The notes under the pieces: generated by a model
The model's input: only the letters and a program-made list of their open reading frames with translations
Told to the model about the DNA's origin: nothing
Database searches by the model: none
Translations under genes and position numbers: made by a program
From: a virus
IMG/VR virus record: IMGVR_UViG_3300045911_000167
Span: 1-35,363 of that record
Length of the DNA: 35,363 nucleotides
Direction: 5' to 3' (one strand)
Shown: piece after piece, positions 27,576 through 35,363 of the stretch
How positions within the stretch are numbered: position 1 is the first letter of the stretch
Layout: each line of letters opens with the position of its first letter

Positions 27576-28019
27576 ATGCCTCTCGCCACGACAGCCAAAT
27601 TTTCGGAAATGGCATTGCATTGGGAAACGTCGCCACCGAATACCTATGCCGCCATCTGCGGCCTGATCGGCGTCGAGTTCACGTTCACTAACGAGACCGC
27701 CGAGGCGCTGATCCCCGACTGCGGGAACGATTCCGCGCCGCTGCAGATTGAGCGCGAAGTCGTCTCGACGGACTGGTCGGCGTCGGCGACCGGCGTGTGG
27801 GCGCAGGAATCGCACGAAGCGCTTTTGCAATGGGCGCTCACCGGCGCGATCAAAAACGTGCGCTTCGTCTATACCAAGGCGGCGGTGGGCGACGTGGAAT
27901 TCATCACCGGCCCGGCAATTCTCACGTCGCTCAGCCATTCGCGCGAGAAGGGCCAGCGCGTGATGGCGTCGTTGCAGATCGTCAAGGCGGGGGCTGTCAC
28001 CACGACGGACCAGACCTGA
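27576..28019 (+). CDS. Major tail tube protein
   Basis: The 147-residue protein begins MPLATTAKFSEMALHWETSP behind AAAGGAG. It is beta-rich, with tube-type stretches (LIGVEFTFTNETAEALIPDC, REVVSTDWSASATGVW, VEFITGPAILTSLSHSREKG). Position right before the tail chaperone and tape measure, and the size, identify it as the repeating tail tube subunit. Family match is by fold and context rather than a specific motif. Confidence 0.8.
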   Translation: MPLATTAKFSEMALHWETSPPNTYAAICGLIGVEFTFTNETAEALIPDCGNDSAPLQIEREVVSTDWSASATGVWAQESHEALLQWALTGAIKNVRFVYTKAAVGDVEFITGPAILTSLSHSREKGQRVMASLQIVKAGAVTTTDQT

Positions 28020-28402
28020 TGAAGATCACCTTGACGTGGCCTGGCGGTGAGCACGATTTCCTGTTGCGCATCGGTGAAATCCGGGCGCTGCAGGCTGCGT
28101 GCGATGCCGGGCCGGAAGAGATTTTCCACCGGCTGGGTGGCACGGGATGGCGGATCGATGATGCGTTTCACACGCTTCGGCTTGGCCTGATCGGCGGCGG
28201 AATGAAAGACCGCGAAGCCGCCGATCTGGTTGCGCGGATGTTCGAATCGCATCCGTTCAAGGTGTTTTGCCCGCCTGCGCGTCTGGTCCTCCTTGCTGCT
28301 CTTGTCGGCGATCCGGACGACCCCGTGGGGGAGGTGCCGGGGGAGACCGCCCCCCCGGAAAATGGCGGTTCAGCGAGATCTACGGAACGGGAGCTGTCAT
28401 AG
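28019..28402 (+). CDS. Tail assembly chaperone, short form (GTA gp10-like)
   Basis: The 127-residue protein begins MKITLTWPGGEHDFLLRIGE. It is related to chaperones in the gene-transfer-agent family (IRALQAACDAGPEEIFHRLG, DAFHTLRLGLIGGGMKDREA). It ends in ENGGSARSTERELS after a run of seven C. A -1 shift at the run would extend it (see next entry). The chaperone guides tape measure and tube assembly and is absent from virions. Confidence 0.85.
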   Translation: MKITLTWPGGEHDFLLRIGEIRALQAACDAGPEEIFHRLGGTGWRIDDAFHTLRLGLIGGGMKDREAADLVARMFESHPFKVFCPPARLVLLAALVGDPDDPVGEVPGETAPPENGGSARSTERELS

Positions 28403-28554
28403 GCTTTTCGCCTGTGGACGTGGACCTAATGACAATGTGGCAATTTTCGGCGGCGGTGCGCGGATGGCTGGCGGCAAACGGACAAGGCCAGAAGGGCAGC
28501 GGCGGCGATATAAGCGATGATCGCCTGCGCGAAATGGGGATTGAGGGGTTCTGA
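28019..28554 (+). CDS. Tail assembly chaperone, -1 frameshift long form
   Basis: At 28351-28357 the sequence CCCCCCG fits X-XXY-YYZ in the reading frame of the short form (codons CCC CCG). A -1 slip continues as PPGKWRFSEIYGTGAVIGFS and on through PVDVDLMTMWQFSAAVRGWL to ISDDRLREMGIEGF, stopping at 28554. The frame after the site is protein-like and the new stop overlaps the tape measure start (TGATG). This matches the gpG/gpGT arrangement of siphoviruses. An alternative is a sequencing indel in the C-run fusing both frames. Confidence 0.75.
28351..28357 (+). other. Slippery heptamer for -1 frameshift
   Basis: CCCCCCG within a run of seven C (28350-28356). In frame 0 it reads C CCC CCG; after slipping, CCC CCC. 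The downstream G/A-rich sequence (GGAAAATGG) is short of an obvious pseudoknot. Confidence 0.65.
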
Positions 28555-30677
28555 TGGCTGAATCCGAAGGCGATCTCATCCTTCAATTGGGCCTGACCAT
28601 GACGCGGCTCAACCGTCAGTTGGCGGCGGCGGAGCAGCGGTTCAGCCGTGCCGCGGAGAAGATCGAACGCGGCTTCAATGCCAGCAACACCCGCGCGATT
28701 GAAGCCACGATTGCCCAGACATCCCGCCTCGAAACGGCGTTTCAACGGGTTGGCCGCGTGGCGGGGACTGTTCTGGGTGTCGTCATTGGTCAAGGCCTGT
28801 TGCAAATTGCAACACGCGCGCGAACGGTGATTTCGGCGTTGGACGAGATTGCCAAGACGGCGGATCGTGTCGGTGTCGGCTTGGAAGAATTTCAGGCTCT
28901 GCAATTCGGTTTCGGACTTGAAGGGGTTTCAGAACAAGACTTTTCCAAGGCATTGGAGACGTTTTCTCTGCGTATCGGCGAGGCGGCGGAGGGCAGCGGC
29001 GAGCTTTACAAGAGGCTGCGAGATAACGGGATCGCAATTCGCGATGCGTCGGGCGAGATCAGGCCGCTCAACGTCCTGCTGCGAGAATATGCGGACCTTG
29101 TTGCCCGCACCGGCAGCGAAGCGGCGCAGATGGCGCTGATCACCGATGCCTTTGGGCGCGGCGGGCGAGACTTGGCAAACGCGCTGCGCGGCGGCGCGGA
29201 AGGGATGGACGAGATGATCGCGGCTGCGCGTGAGGCTGGCGTCGTTCTTGAAGAAAGCGTGTTGCGCCGCGCGGAAGCGCTGGATGACCAGTTTTCGACG
29301 CTCACCGCGCAGATGTCCGTCTACCTGAAACAGGTCGCAGTCTTTGGCGGCGAAGCTGTTCTCGGTTGGAAAATGATGATGGACGATTTGCTTGCGCTAT
29401 TTAATGACGGGCGAGAAATTGATGCCATTCTTCAAGGAAATGCAAACGCAGCGGCCGTTCTTGGCGAAAGCACCATAGCGGCCATGGACAACGCGGGAGA
29501 CGCAACCGAGGCGCAGGCAATTGCCGCGCAGCAGCTGATTTCAATTTATAATCAACTGTCGGGGCAGGTTACAAATCTTGCGGAAGAATTGGACATTGCC
29601 GCTGCGAGCGCCGATGCCTTGGGCCGGACGGAAGCGGCTGAGGCGTTGCGAAAACTTGGCGAGTACGCCCGCGTTGTGGATGAAGCGTTTCAGGCCGGGT
29701 CAATGTCTGCAGACGAATTCAGCGGTCATCTGTCGCGAATTGCAGAGTTGGCAACAAATGTGCTCATTCCTCTGCAAAGCATTGACAACATCAGCTTTGA
29801 CAGTGCGATCTATCAGGTGAAGCGCTTGGCAATCGCGCTATACGATGCAGCGGTGCAAGCCGCGACGCTTCGGAGCGAGCTTCCGGGCACTGCGCCGTTC
29901 ATGCCGGTTGGCGGGCCGGGCACGTTTCCGGTTGGCGACAATAGCGATGCGTTCAATAGTCCGACGCCAACTGCGCCGCGAAACGTGCCTCGTCCGCCAA
30001 GACGCCCGGCAGACATCGACTTCGGCTATACTCCGGCAACAGGCGGAGGCAGATCGTCTGGTGGCAGCGGTGCGACGGTCAATCAGGGCCTTTCGCCGTG
30101 GTTTGACGAAGCGCAAGAGCAGCAGATTCTTGACGCAGTAAAGGCGCTGACGGAGGCCCAAGAGAAATACAACGATGCGGTGGAACGGGGCGCAAACACT
30201 GTCGCCGACTTCTTCACCTCCATCGTGGACGGGTCGAAGAGCGCCAAGGAAGCGCTTGCCGATTTGCTGATACAACTGGCTCAGGTGCAGTTTCAGAAGG
30301 CGTTTCTCGGGCTGGCAAGTGGTGGCGGGACGGTCGGCAACATCTTCGGTGCGCTTGGCAATGCGTTGACGGTGCCGAAGACGGTGCCGAACTACGACGG
30401 CGGCGGTTACACCGGCGGCGGCGCGCGGACGGGGGGCATCGACGGCAAGGGCGGCTTCCCGGCGCTTCTGCACCCGAATGAAACGGTGATCGATCATACC
30501 AAACCCGGCAACGCCGGGGGTGGGCAGGTGTCGGTGGTGGTGCGCATGGATGGCGGCAACCTCGTGCCGGTGATTGAGAGCGTGAGCGGGAATGTCACGG
30601 CCAAGGCCATGGCGAGCTATGACCGGCAGCTCAACGCGCGCATCCGGCAGGCCAATGGCGACCGGAGGGCTCTCTGA
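28554..30677 (+). CDS. Tail tape measure protein
   Basis: The 707-residue protein begins MAESEGDLILQLGLTMTRLN. It has coiled-coil-rich N-terminal segments (RQLAAAEQRFSRAAEKIERG), a hydrophobic helix (VAGTVLGVVIGQGLLQIATR), long helical middle regions (EELDIAAASADALGRTEAAE), a Gly/Thr-rich stretch and the typical end GFPALLHPNETVIDHTKPGN. With about 1.5 angstrom per residue this predicts a tail near 100 nm. It follows the chaperone and precedes the tail-tip genes. Confidence 0.9.
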   Translation: MAESEGDLILQLGLTMTRLNRQLAAAEQRFSRAAEKIERGFNASNTRAIEATIAQTSRLETAFQRVGRVAGTVLGVVIGQGLLQIATRARTVISALDEIAKTADRVGVGLEEFQALQFGFGLEGVSEQDFSKALETFSLRIGEAAEGSGELYKRLRDNGIAIRDASGEIRPLNVLLREYADLVARTGSEAAQMALITDAFGRGGRDLANALRGGAEGMDEMIAAAREAGVVLEESVLRRAEALDDQFSTLTAQMSVYLKQVAVFGGEAVLGWKMMMDDLLALFNDGREIDAILQGNANAAAVLGESTIAAMDNAGDATEAQAIAAQQLISIYNQLSGQVTNLAEELDIAAASADALGRTEAAEALRKLGEYARVVDEAFQAGSMSADEFSGHLSRIAELATNVLIPLQSIDNISFDSAIYQVKRLAIALYDAAVQAATLRSELPGTAPFMPVGGPGTFPVGDNSDAFNSPTPTAPRNVPRPPRRPADIDFGYTPATGGGRSSGGSGATVNQGLSPWFDEAQEQQILDAVKALTEAQEKYNDAVERGANTVADFFTSIVDGSKSAKEALADLLIQLAQVQFQKAFLGLASGGGTVGNIFGALGNALTVPKTVPNYDGGGYTGGGARTGGIDGKGGFPALLHPNETVIDHTKPGNAGGGQVSVVVRMDGGNLVPVIESVSGNVTAKAMASYDRQLNARIRQANGDRRAL

Positions 30678-31327
30678 TGCCGCTGTCGTTCCCGTTGGAC
30701 CTGCCGCAGTTCTTTGAGACGTTCTGCCCGATCTCGACGACATTTGAGCTGGGTGAGGCAGTGCTAATAAACGAAACCGGCGGCGGCGAGGTGATTCCAT
30801 CGGATTACGGCACGCGGCTGTGGTATGGCACCGTGACGCTGGCGTCGAGGAAGCCCGTTAGTGTCGAGAGCATCAAGGCGCTGATCCGGCCCTTGCAGGA
30901 TGGCCGCGCGTCCTTCCTGCTCTATCCGCGCCACAAGCGTCGGGCCACGGGCGGTGGATCGCTGGCGGAGCCTATCGGACAGATCAACAGCCTGCCCACA
31001 AACAAGCGATTGATCTCGTTGAAACAGCTTCCCGCGAATTATGTCATCACGCGCGGGGATTTCTTCTCGTTCATCTACAGCAGCAACCCGTCCCGATACG
31101 CTTTCCATCAGGTCGTCGAAAGCATCACGGCGAACAATTCCGGCGTTACGGGGCAGTTTGAAGTCATTCCTCCAATCCGCCCCGGCGCAACTGTTGACAC
31201 AGGCGTGCAGTTCAACCGTCCGCGCCTGAAAGCCAAGATGGTGCCCGGCTCGCTCACGATCACGGAACTGCCGCGTCGGGGTTATGCGGCGGGTGCGACA
31301 TTTGCGTGGAGGCAGACGCTGCGATGA
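30677..31327 (+). CDS. Distal tail / tail-tip assembly protein (216 aa)
   Basis: It begins MPLSFPLDLPQFFETFCPIS. Beta-rich, with a YGTRLWYGTVTLASRKPVSV strand pair followed by FLLYPRHKRRATGGGS and RPRLKAKMVPGSLTITELPR. It fills the slot of the distal tail (Dit-like) protein directly after the tape measure. The exact family was not recognised. Overlaps the next gene by ATGA. Confidence 0.7.
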   Translation: MPLSFPLDLPQFFETFCPISTTFELGEAVLINETGGGEVIPSDYGTRLWYGTVTLASRKPVSVESIKALIRPLQDGRASFLLYPRHKRRATGGGSLAEPIGQINSLPTNKRLISLKQLPANYVITRGDFFSFIYSSNPSRYAFHQVVESITANNSGVTGQFEVIPPIRPGATVDTGVQFNRPRLKAKMVPGSLTITELPRRGYAAGATFAWRQTLR

Positions 31328-31920
31328 GCTGGTCCGTCGATGCGCAGAACCACCTGCTGGCCCGTGCCGCCGTCATGCCGCGCTGGCTCCTGTGGATCAA
31401 GGCGAAGAACTTCGGCTCGCTGACGCCTGCGCCGGTTGGCCTCTGGAACGGCGAGGACAATCTGACGTTCAACATCAACGGGACGAATCGCGTGTATCAG
31501 GGTGCCCTGTCGCGGTTCGAGGTGGAGCCGATCACCTACGCGGCGGGGCTTGATGTGCGGAGCCTGCAGATCACGATGGCGGCCAACGCCCCGGAGACCG
31601 AGGACGTGGTGCGCGGGTTCGTGATCCGGTTGGCGGAGGTGGAATTGCACCTGGCACTCCTGGACCCCGACACGACGAACCTGATCGACGTGGAGCCGAT
31701 GTTCCGTGGCTTCATCAACCGCGCGCCTTTGACCACGCCTGCCCAAGGCGGCGGGGATACGGTGACGTTCGAGATGGTGAGCCGGATGCGGGTTCTGGCG
31801 CTGCCCGGCCCGTCGCTGCGCAAGACCGACCAGGCCATGCGACTGCGAAACAGCGGAGACGCGTTCCGGCAGTATGGGTCCATTGCGTCCGAGGTGCAGA
31901 CGGAATGGGTGAAGAAGTGA
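31324..31920 (+). CDS. Tail-tip protein (198 aa), possible hub component
   Basis: It begins MSWSVDAQNHLLARAAVMPR. Beta-rich, with FGSLTPAPVGLWNGEDNLTF, a FEVEPITYAAGLDVRSLQIT strand pair and MFRGFINRAPLTTPAQGGGD. By order it sits where gene-transfer-agent and related siphoviruses encode a DUF2163-type hub protein before the NlpC/P60 peptidase, but sequence identity with that family is not clear. Call by position. Confidence 0.65.
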   Translation: MSWSVDAQNHLLARAAVMPRWLLWIKAKNFGSLTPAPVGLWNGEDNLTFNINGTNRVYQGALSRFEVEPITYAAGLDVRSLQITMAANAPETEDVVRGFVIRLAEVELHLALLDPDTTNLIDVEPMFRGFINRAPLTTPAQGGGDTVTFEMVSRMRVLALPGPSLRKTDQAMRLRNSGDAFRQYGSIASEVQTEWVKK

Positions 31921-32327
31921 CCGACAACCCCGCAGGACGAAAATTGCCGGGCTGGCGGACCCGGCTCACCGATTTCCTGCGCGAGAACCACCGGCGGCCC
32001 TTCGAGCCGGGCCAATGGGACTGTGCGATCTGGGCGGCAGGGGCCGTCGAGGCGATGACGGGAGAGGACTACCTGCGGGGCTTCCGGGGCTATCGGACGA
32101 TTGCCGAGGGCAAACGGAAGCTGCAAGCCAAGGGGTTCGAGGATCACATCGCCTATGTGGCCAGCCTCTTCCCCGAGGTGTCGCCCGCTTTCGCCCAGCC
32201 GGGCGACGTGGCCGTGATCGACGGCCAGAGCCTTGGGATCGTGCAGGGCGCCAACGTCTATTTCTTTGGCATCAACGGCTTCGGCACGCTGCCCTTCACC
32301 GTGATCGAACGGGCCTTCCGAGTATGA
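31905..32327 (+). CDS. Tail-associated peptidase-like protein (DUF6950-like)
   Basis: The 140-residue protein begins MGEEVTDNPAGRKLPGWRTR. It fits DUF6950, a NlpC/P60-type fold: PFEPGQWDCAIWAAGAVEAM holds the candidate catalytic Cys (~40), then LRGFRGYRTIAEGKRKL and QPGDVAVIDGQSLGIVQGAN. It may locally open peptidoglycan during DNA entry. A His partner is not clear here, so activity is uncertain. ATG 31905 and GTG 31917 are both possible starts. Confidence 0.75.
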   Translation: MGEEVTDNPAGRKLPGWRTRLTDFLRENHRRPFEPGQWDCAIWAAGAVEAMTGEDYLRGFRGYRTIAEGKRKLQAKGFEDHIAYVASLFPEVSPAFAQPGDVAVIDGQSLGIVQGANVYFFGINGFGTLPFTVIERAFRV

Positions 32328-35300
32328 AATCCATCGACCGCATTCTCCTCACGCTGTGCCTGATCGGCGCGGCGGGACCAGCGCTGGCCGATCCTGCCAC
32401 GCTCATCATCTCGGCGCTTGGAGCATCTGCGACCGGCTGGACGGCGTTTGCCGTGCGCGTGGGGGTGGGACTGGCCTATTCTGCGCTGGCAAGCGCCCTG
32501 TCCAGCCCGGCCAATGCCAATGGTGCGCCGAAGGGGATCGTCCTGCGGTCGACCACGGCGGGCGAGCAGGTGCCGCAGTCGTTCATCCTTGGCCGCTACG
32601 TCACGGCCGGGAACCTGGCCGCGCCGGAGATGAGCCACGGCACGGGCGGGGACACCCGCTATCTGACGCGCGTGATCGACCTGTCCGACGTGCAAGTCGA
32701 CAGCCTGGAGAGCCTCATCATCAACGGCGTGCGGTGCGAATTGGCGACAGGATCGCCTGCCACGCTGACGATGACGCATGGCGACGGCACGACGCCCGCG
32801 ATCCACCCCGACTACGGCCCGACGGTGAACAAGGGGGATTTCATCGGCTTCGCTTGGTGTCGGTTCCGGAACGGGTCCCAGAACACCGTCGATCCGATGC
32901 TGTCGGCGAAATACGGCAACTACCCTGAGCGCCCGTGGACCTCCAACATGGTCGGGCGGGGCGTGGCGCAGGCGATCATGACCTTCCTTTGGCGCGACAG
33001 CCCGCAGGTCTGGCAGGGGCGGCCCGATGTGCGCTTTGTCGTCAAGGGCATCCGTCTCTACGATCCTCGCCTCGACAGCACGGCCGGAGGCTCGGGGCCG
33101 CATCGCTACGACAACACCGCCACACACGCCTGGTCCGAGAACCCGGTCGTGATGATCTACAACATCCTGCGCGGCATTCAGATTCTGGGCGGGCACAAGT
33201 TCGGGGGCGGCTTTACGGCGGCAGACCTGCCTTACGCCAACTGGGCCGCGGCGATGAATGCTTGCGACGTGATGATCGGCGACCGCAAGACCTATGTGGC
33301 GGGCCTCGAAGTGTTCATGGGCGGATCGGACGCGGGGGGATCGTCGCCCGCAGACGCGATCGAGGAGCTCCTGAAAGCCTGCTCCGGCCAGATCGCCGAC
33401 GTTGGCGGCACGCTCTACATCCGTGTCGGCGCGCCCGGCCTGCCCGTGAAGTTCATCACCGACGACGACGTTCTGGTGAGCCAGCCGCAGGAGCTGGACC
33501 CGTTCCCCGGCGCGCAGGACAGCTACAATATCGTGCACGCCACATGGATGAGCCCCGGCAACCTCTGGACACCGCACGAGGCCACGCCGCGCCGGGACGA
33601 AGACGCGATCACGGCAGACGGGCAGGAACTCCCGGCGCATCTGTCATTGCCTGCGGTGACGGTGCCGGGCCAGGTGCAGCAGCAGATGGCCGCGTGGCTC
33701 AAGGATGCGCAGCGCTACCGTCGCCAGACGATCACCCTGCCGCCCGAGGGCATCCTGCTCAAGCCGCTCGACGTGATCGACTGGACATCCACCCGCAACG
33801 GCTACAGCGGCAAGGATTTCGAGATCGGGCAGGTGGCCATCGACCCGCTGACGCTCTGCACGACGCTTGCGATGCGAGAGGTGGACCCCGACGATTACGA
33901 CTGGCAGGTCGGCGACGACATTGCCGTCACGGCGCCGTCTATCGAGCCGGTCGTGCCGAGTCCGGTCACGGTGCCGGGTTTCACCGCCATCGCGACGACA
34001 ATCAAGGACGGCACGGGGACGGATCGACGGCCAGCTATCAGGCTGCAATGGAATATTCCTTTGCCGGGTGTCTCCAGCATCCGATTCCAAATTCGCGTTC
34101 TGAGCGGTGCGACGGTCGCTGTCGAAGGCAGTACGGCCAATGTTGACGTGGGCTATCACGTCGTCTCAGAAGGCATAGTGTCCAACGTCCAGTATCAGGC
34201 CCGCGCGCGACTGGTCGGGCCGAAGACGACTGAATGGACGGCTTGGGTCACGGTTACCGCCCCAAATGTCGGGATCACCGAAGACGACTTCCAAGGCAGC
34301 ATCGAGGAGGTTTTCCTCAACGCCGGTCTGGTACCTATCGAGATTGTCGATTCGCTTCCGCAAACCGGCAACTTTGTAGGTCGCACGGTCTACCTGACGA
34401 CAGACAACAAACTGTATCGCTGGGACGGCACCCAATGGACCGCCGCCGTTGAGACCGTCGACCTCGTGGGCCAGATCGTGGCGGACCAGGTGGCGGACGG
34501 GGCAATCAACACCGCAAAGTTCGCGACGGGCATCGCCCCTGTGGAGATCGTGAACGCACTACCCGAGACGGGCAATTTCGAGGGGCGCACCGTCTACCTG
34601 ACGACGGACAACAAACTGTATCGCCACACCGGAAGCCCGTCTGGCGCTGCGGGTTTCACCGCCGCCGTACCTGCTGTGGATGTCACCGGCCAACTGACCG
34701 ACGCCCAGATCGCGGATATTGCGGCGGCCAAGCTCACCGGGCAGATCACTGGTCCGCAAATCGCAGATTTGGCGGTGACGGCCGACAAGATCGCCGACCA
34801 AGCCATCAACACCGCAAAGTTCGCCAGCGGCATCGCCCCGGTGGAGATTGTGACCGCCCTACCCAACACAGGGAACTTCGAGGGGCGCACGGTCTATCTG
34901 ACGACGGACGACAAGCTCTATCGCCACACGGGGTCACCGTCTGGGAGCGCGGGTTTCACCGCCGCCGTACCTGCTGTTGACGTGACTGGCCAACTCACCA
35001 ACGCGCAGATCGCTGATCTGGCGGCGGCCAAGCTCACAGGGCAGATCACGGCAAGTCAGATCGCGGACGGAGCCATCAACACCGCAAAGTTCGCGACAGG
35101 CATCGCCCCGGTGGAGATTGTGACCGCCCTACCCAATACCGGCAACTTCGAGGGGCGCACGGTCTACCTGACGACGGACGACAAGCTCTATCGCCATACC
35201 GGAAGCCCGGCCGGCTCTGCGGGGTTTACGCGGTCGACGGACGGGGCTGACATCCTGGCGAATTCGATCACCGCAGGCAAGATCGCGGCAGGGGCGATTT

Positions 35301-35363
35301 CCGCCACAGAGATCGCGTCCGGGGCGATCACGACTGACAAGTTGGCCGTCGGCTCGGGGACCA
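32324..35363 (+). CDS. Tail-tip / host-specificity protein, N-terminal part (3' truncated by window edge)
   Basis: The frame is open for 1013 codons from ATG 32324 to the window end. It begins MKSIDRILLTLCLIGAAGPA, a signal-like hydrophobic segment followed by a second hydrophobic stretch (~20-60), as in several J-like tip proteins of this host group. The next ~500 residues form a globular central tail hub (VPQSFILGRYVTAGNLAAPE, DAQRYRRQTITLPPEGILLK). After about residue 545 come fibronectin-III-like (VSSIRFQIRVLSGATVAVEG) and repeat regions (34334-35220), then the first decapeptides. The gene very likely continues at base 1. Confidence 0.85.
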   Translation, partial: MKSIDRILLTLCLIGAAGPALADPATLIISALGASATGWTAFAVRVGVGLAYSALASALSSPANANGAPKGIVLRSTTAGEQVPQSFILGRYVTAGNLAAPEMSHGTGGDTRYLTRVIDLSDVQVDSLESLIINGVRCELATGSPATLTMTHGDGTTPAIHPDYGPTVNKGDFIGFAWCRFRNGSQNTVDPMLSAKYGNYPERPWTSNMVGRGVAQAIMTFLWRDSPQVWQGRPDVRFVVKGIRLYDPRLDSTAGGSGPHRYDNTATHAWSENPVVMIYNILRGIQILGGHKFGGGFTAADLPYANWAAAMNACDVMIGDRKTYVAGLEVFMGGSDAGGSSPADAIEELLKACSGQIADVGGTLYIRVGAPGLPVKFITDDDVLVSQPQELDPFPGAQDSYNIVHATWMSPGNLWTPHEATPRRDEDAITADGQELPAHLSLPAVTVPGQVQQQMAAWLKDAQRYRRQTITLPPEGILLKPLDVIDWTSTRNGYSGKDFEIGQVAIDPLTLCTTLAMREVDPDDYDWQVGDDIAVTAPSIEPVVPSPVTVPGFTAIATTIKDGTGTDRRPAIRLQWNIPLPGVSSIRFQIRVLSGATVAVEGSTANVDVGYHVVSEGIVSNVQYQARARLVGPKTTEWTAWVTVTAPNVGITEDDFQGSIEEVFLNAGLVPIEIVDSLPQTGNFVGRTVYLTTDNKLYRWDGTQWTAAVETVDLVGQIVADQVADGAINTAKFATGIAPVEIVNALPETGNFEGRTVYLTTDNKLYRHTGSPSGAAGFTAAVPAVDVTGQLTDAQIADIAAAKLTGQITGPQIADLAVTADKIADQAINTAKFASGIAPVEIVTALPNTGNFEGRTVYLTTDDKLYRHTGSPSGSAGFTAAVPAVDVTGQLTNAQIADLAAAKLTGQITASQIADGAINTAKFATGIAPVEIVTALPNTGNFEGRTVYLTTDDKLYRHTGSPAGSAGFTRSTDGADILANSITAGKIAAGAISATEIASGAITTDKLAVGSGT
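34334..35220 (+). repeat. Modular repeats in the tail-tip gene (four units)
   Basis: Four copies of a module P(V/I)EIV..LP.TGNF.GRTVYL followed by TTD(N/D)KLYR start at 34334, 34538, 34838 and 35108 (spacing 204, 300 and 270 bp). Copies 3 and 4 are nearly identical over ~100 bp. Between modules the linker varies in the number of QIAD/KL(T/A) units. Such duplications allow recombination within the gene and collapse in assembly. Confidence 0.85.

Noticed and set aside
1-35363. CRISPR arrays, tRNA or rRNA genes, insertion sequences
   Set aside because: None seen: repeats are either coding (tail) or short regulatory motifs, and no transposase or spacer-repeat pattern is present.

Overview
The window looks like most or all of a temperate siphovirus (or its prophage) from a GC-rich alphaproteobacterium, most likely of the Rhodobacteraceae. 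The evidence is an HK97-type head and long non-contractile tail module, a tyrosine integrase, a CI/Cro-type switch, consistently high GC, and several families typical of that host group: a gene-transfer-agent-like tail chaperone, a DUF6950-like tail peptidase, a DUF6551-like ParB-fold protein, a GcrA-like protein and a CUCCUCCC hairpin RNA. The host assignment is inference.

Layout. (1) 1-1075 is the 3' end of a very large tail-tip/host-specificity gene whose 5' part is at 32324-35363, so the window opens inside one repetitive gene. Joining the two ends directly breaks the frame, so some bases are missing or the ends are not adjacent. (2) 1079-3297 holds an exported beta-barrel-like protein, small proteins, an amidase endolysin and a holin. 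(3) 3298-3534 is the presumed attP region with four GATAAC repeats, next to the leftward integrase (4569-3535). (4) 8696-4539 is a leftward operon of small, overlapping genes, including an acyl carrier protein, a cytosine-methyltransferase-like protein, a lipoprotein and several membrane micro-proteins. (5) 8733-10007 is the switch: an XRE repressor read leftward, a Cro-like gene read rightward, and four 15-bp operator-like sites. Two of these sit exactly in the 17-bp spacers of the predicted leftward and rightward early promoters. (6) 10007-18361 is the rightward early region: small HTH proteins, one antisense gene, a terminator followed by two hairpins with anti-Shine-Dalgarno loops, then GcrA-like, ParB-like, primase, HD hydrolase and SF3 helicase genes. 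(7) 18362-18795 is a gene-poor, iteron-like candidate origin. (8) 18796-32327 is the late region: HNH nuclease, terminase, portal, ClpP-like protease, capsid, head-tail joining proteins, tail tube, frameshifted tail chaperone, tape measure and tail-tip assembly genes.

How it works together. In the lysogen the repressor would bind its operators and shut both early promoters. After induction the leftward transcript gives integrase and accessory proteins, and the rightward one gives Cro-like control followed by primase-helicase replication. Late genes then build an HK97-like capsid and a tail of roughly 100 nm (707-residue tape measure, using the rule of about 1.5 angstrom per residue), with lysis by holin and amidase.

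Most notable items: the CUCCUCCC-loop double hairpin at 11965-12030, the phage acyl carrier protein at 8036-8353, the four-operator switch, the origin-like repeat region, and repeated sequences that lie exactly over stop/start junctions between genes.
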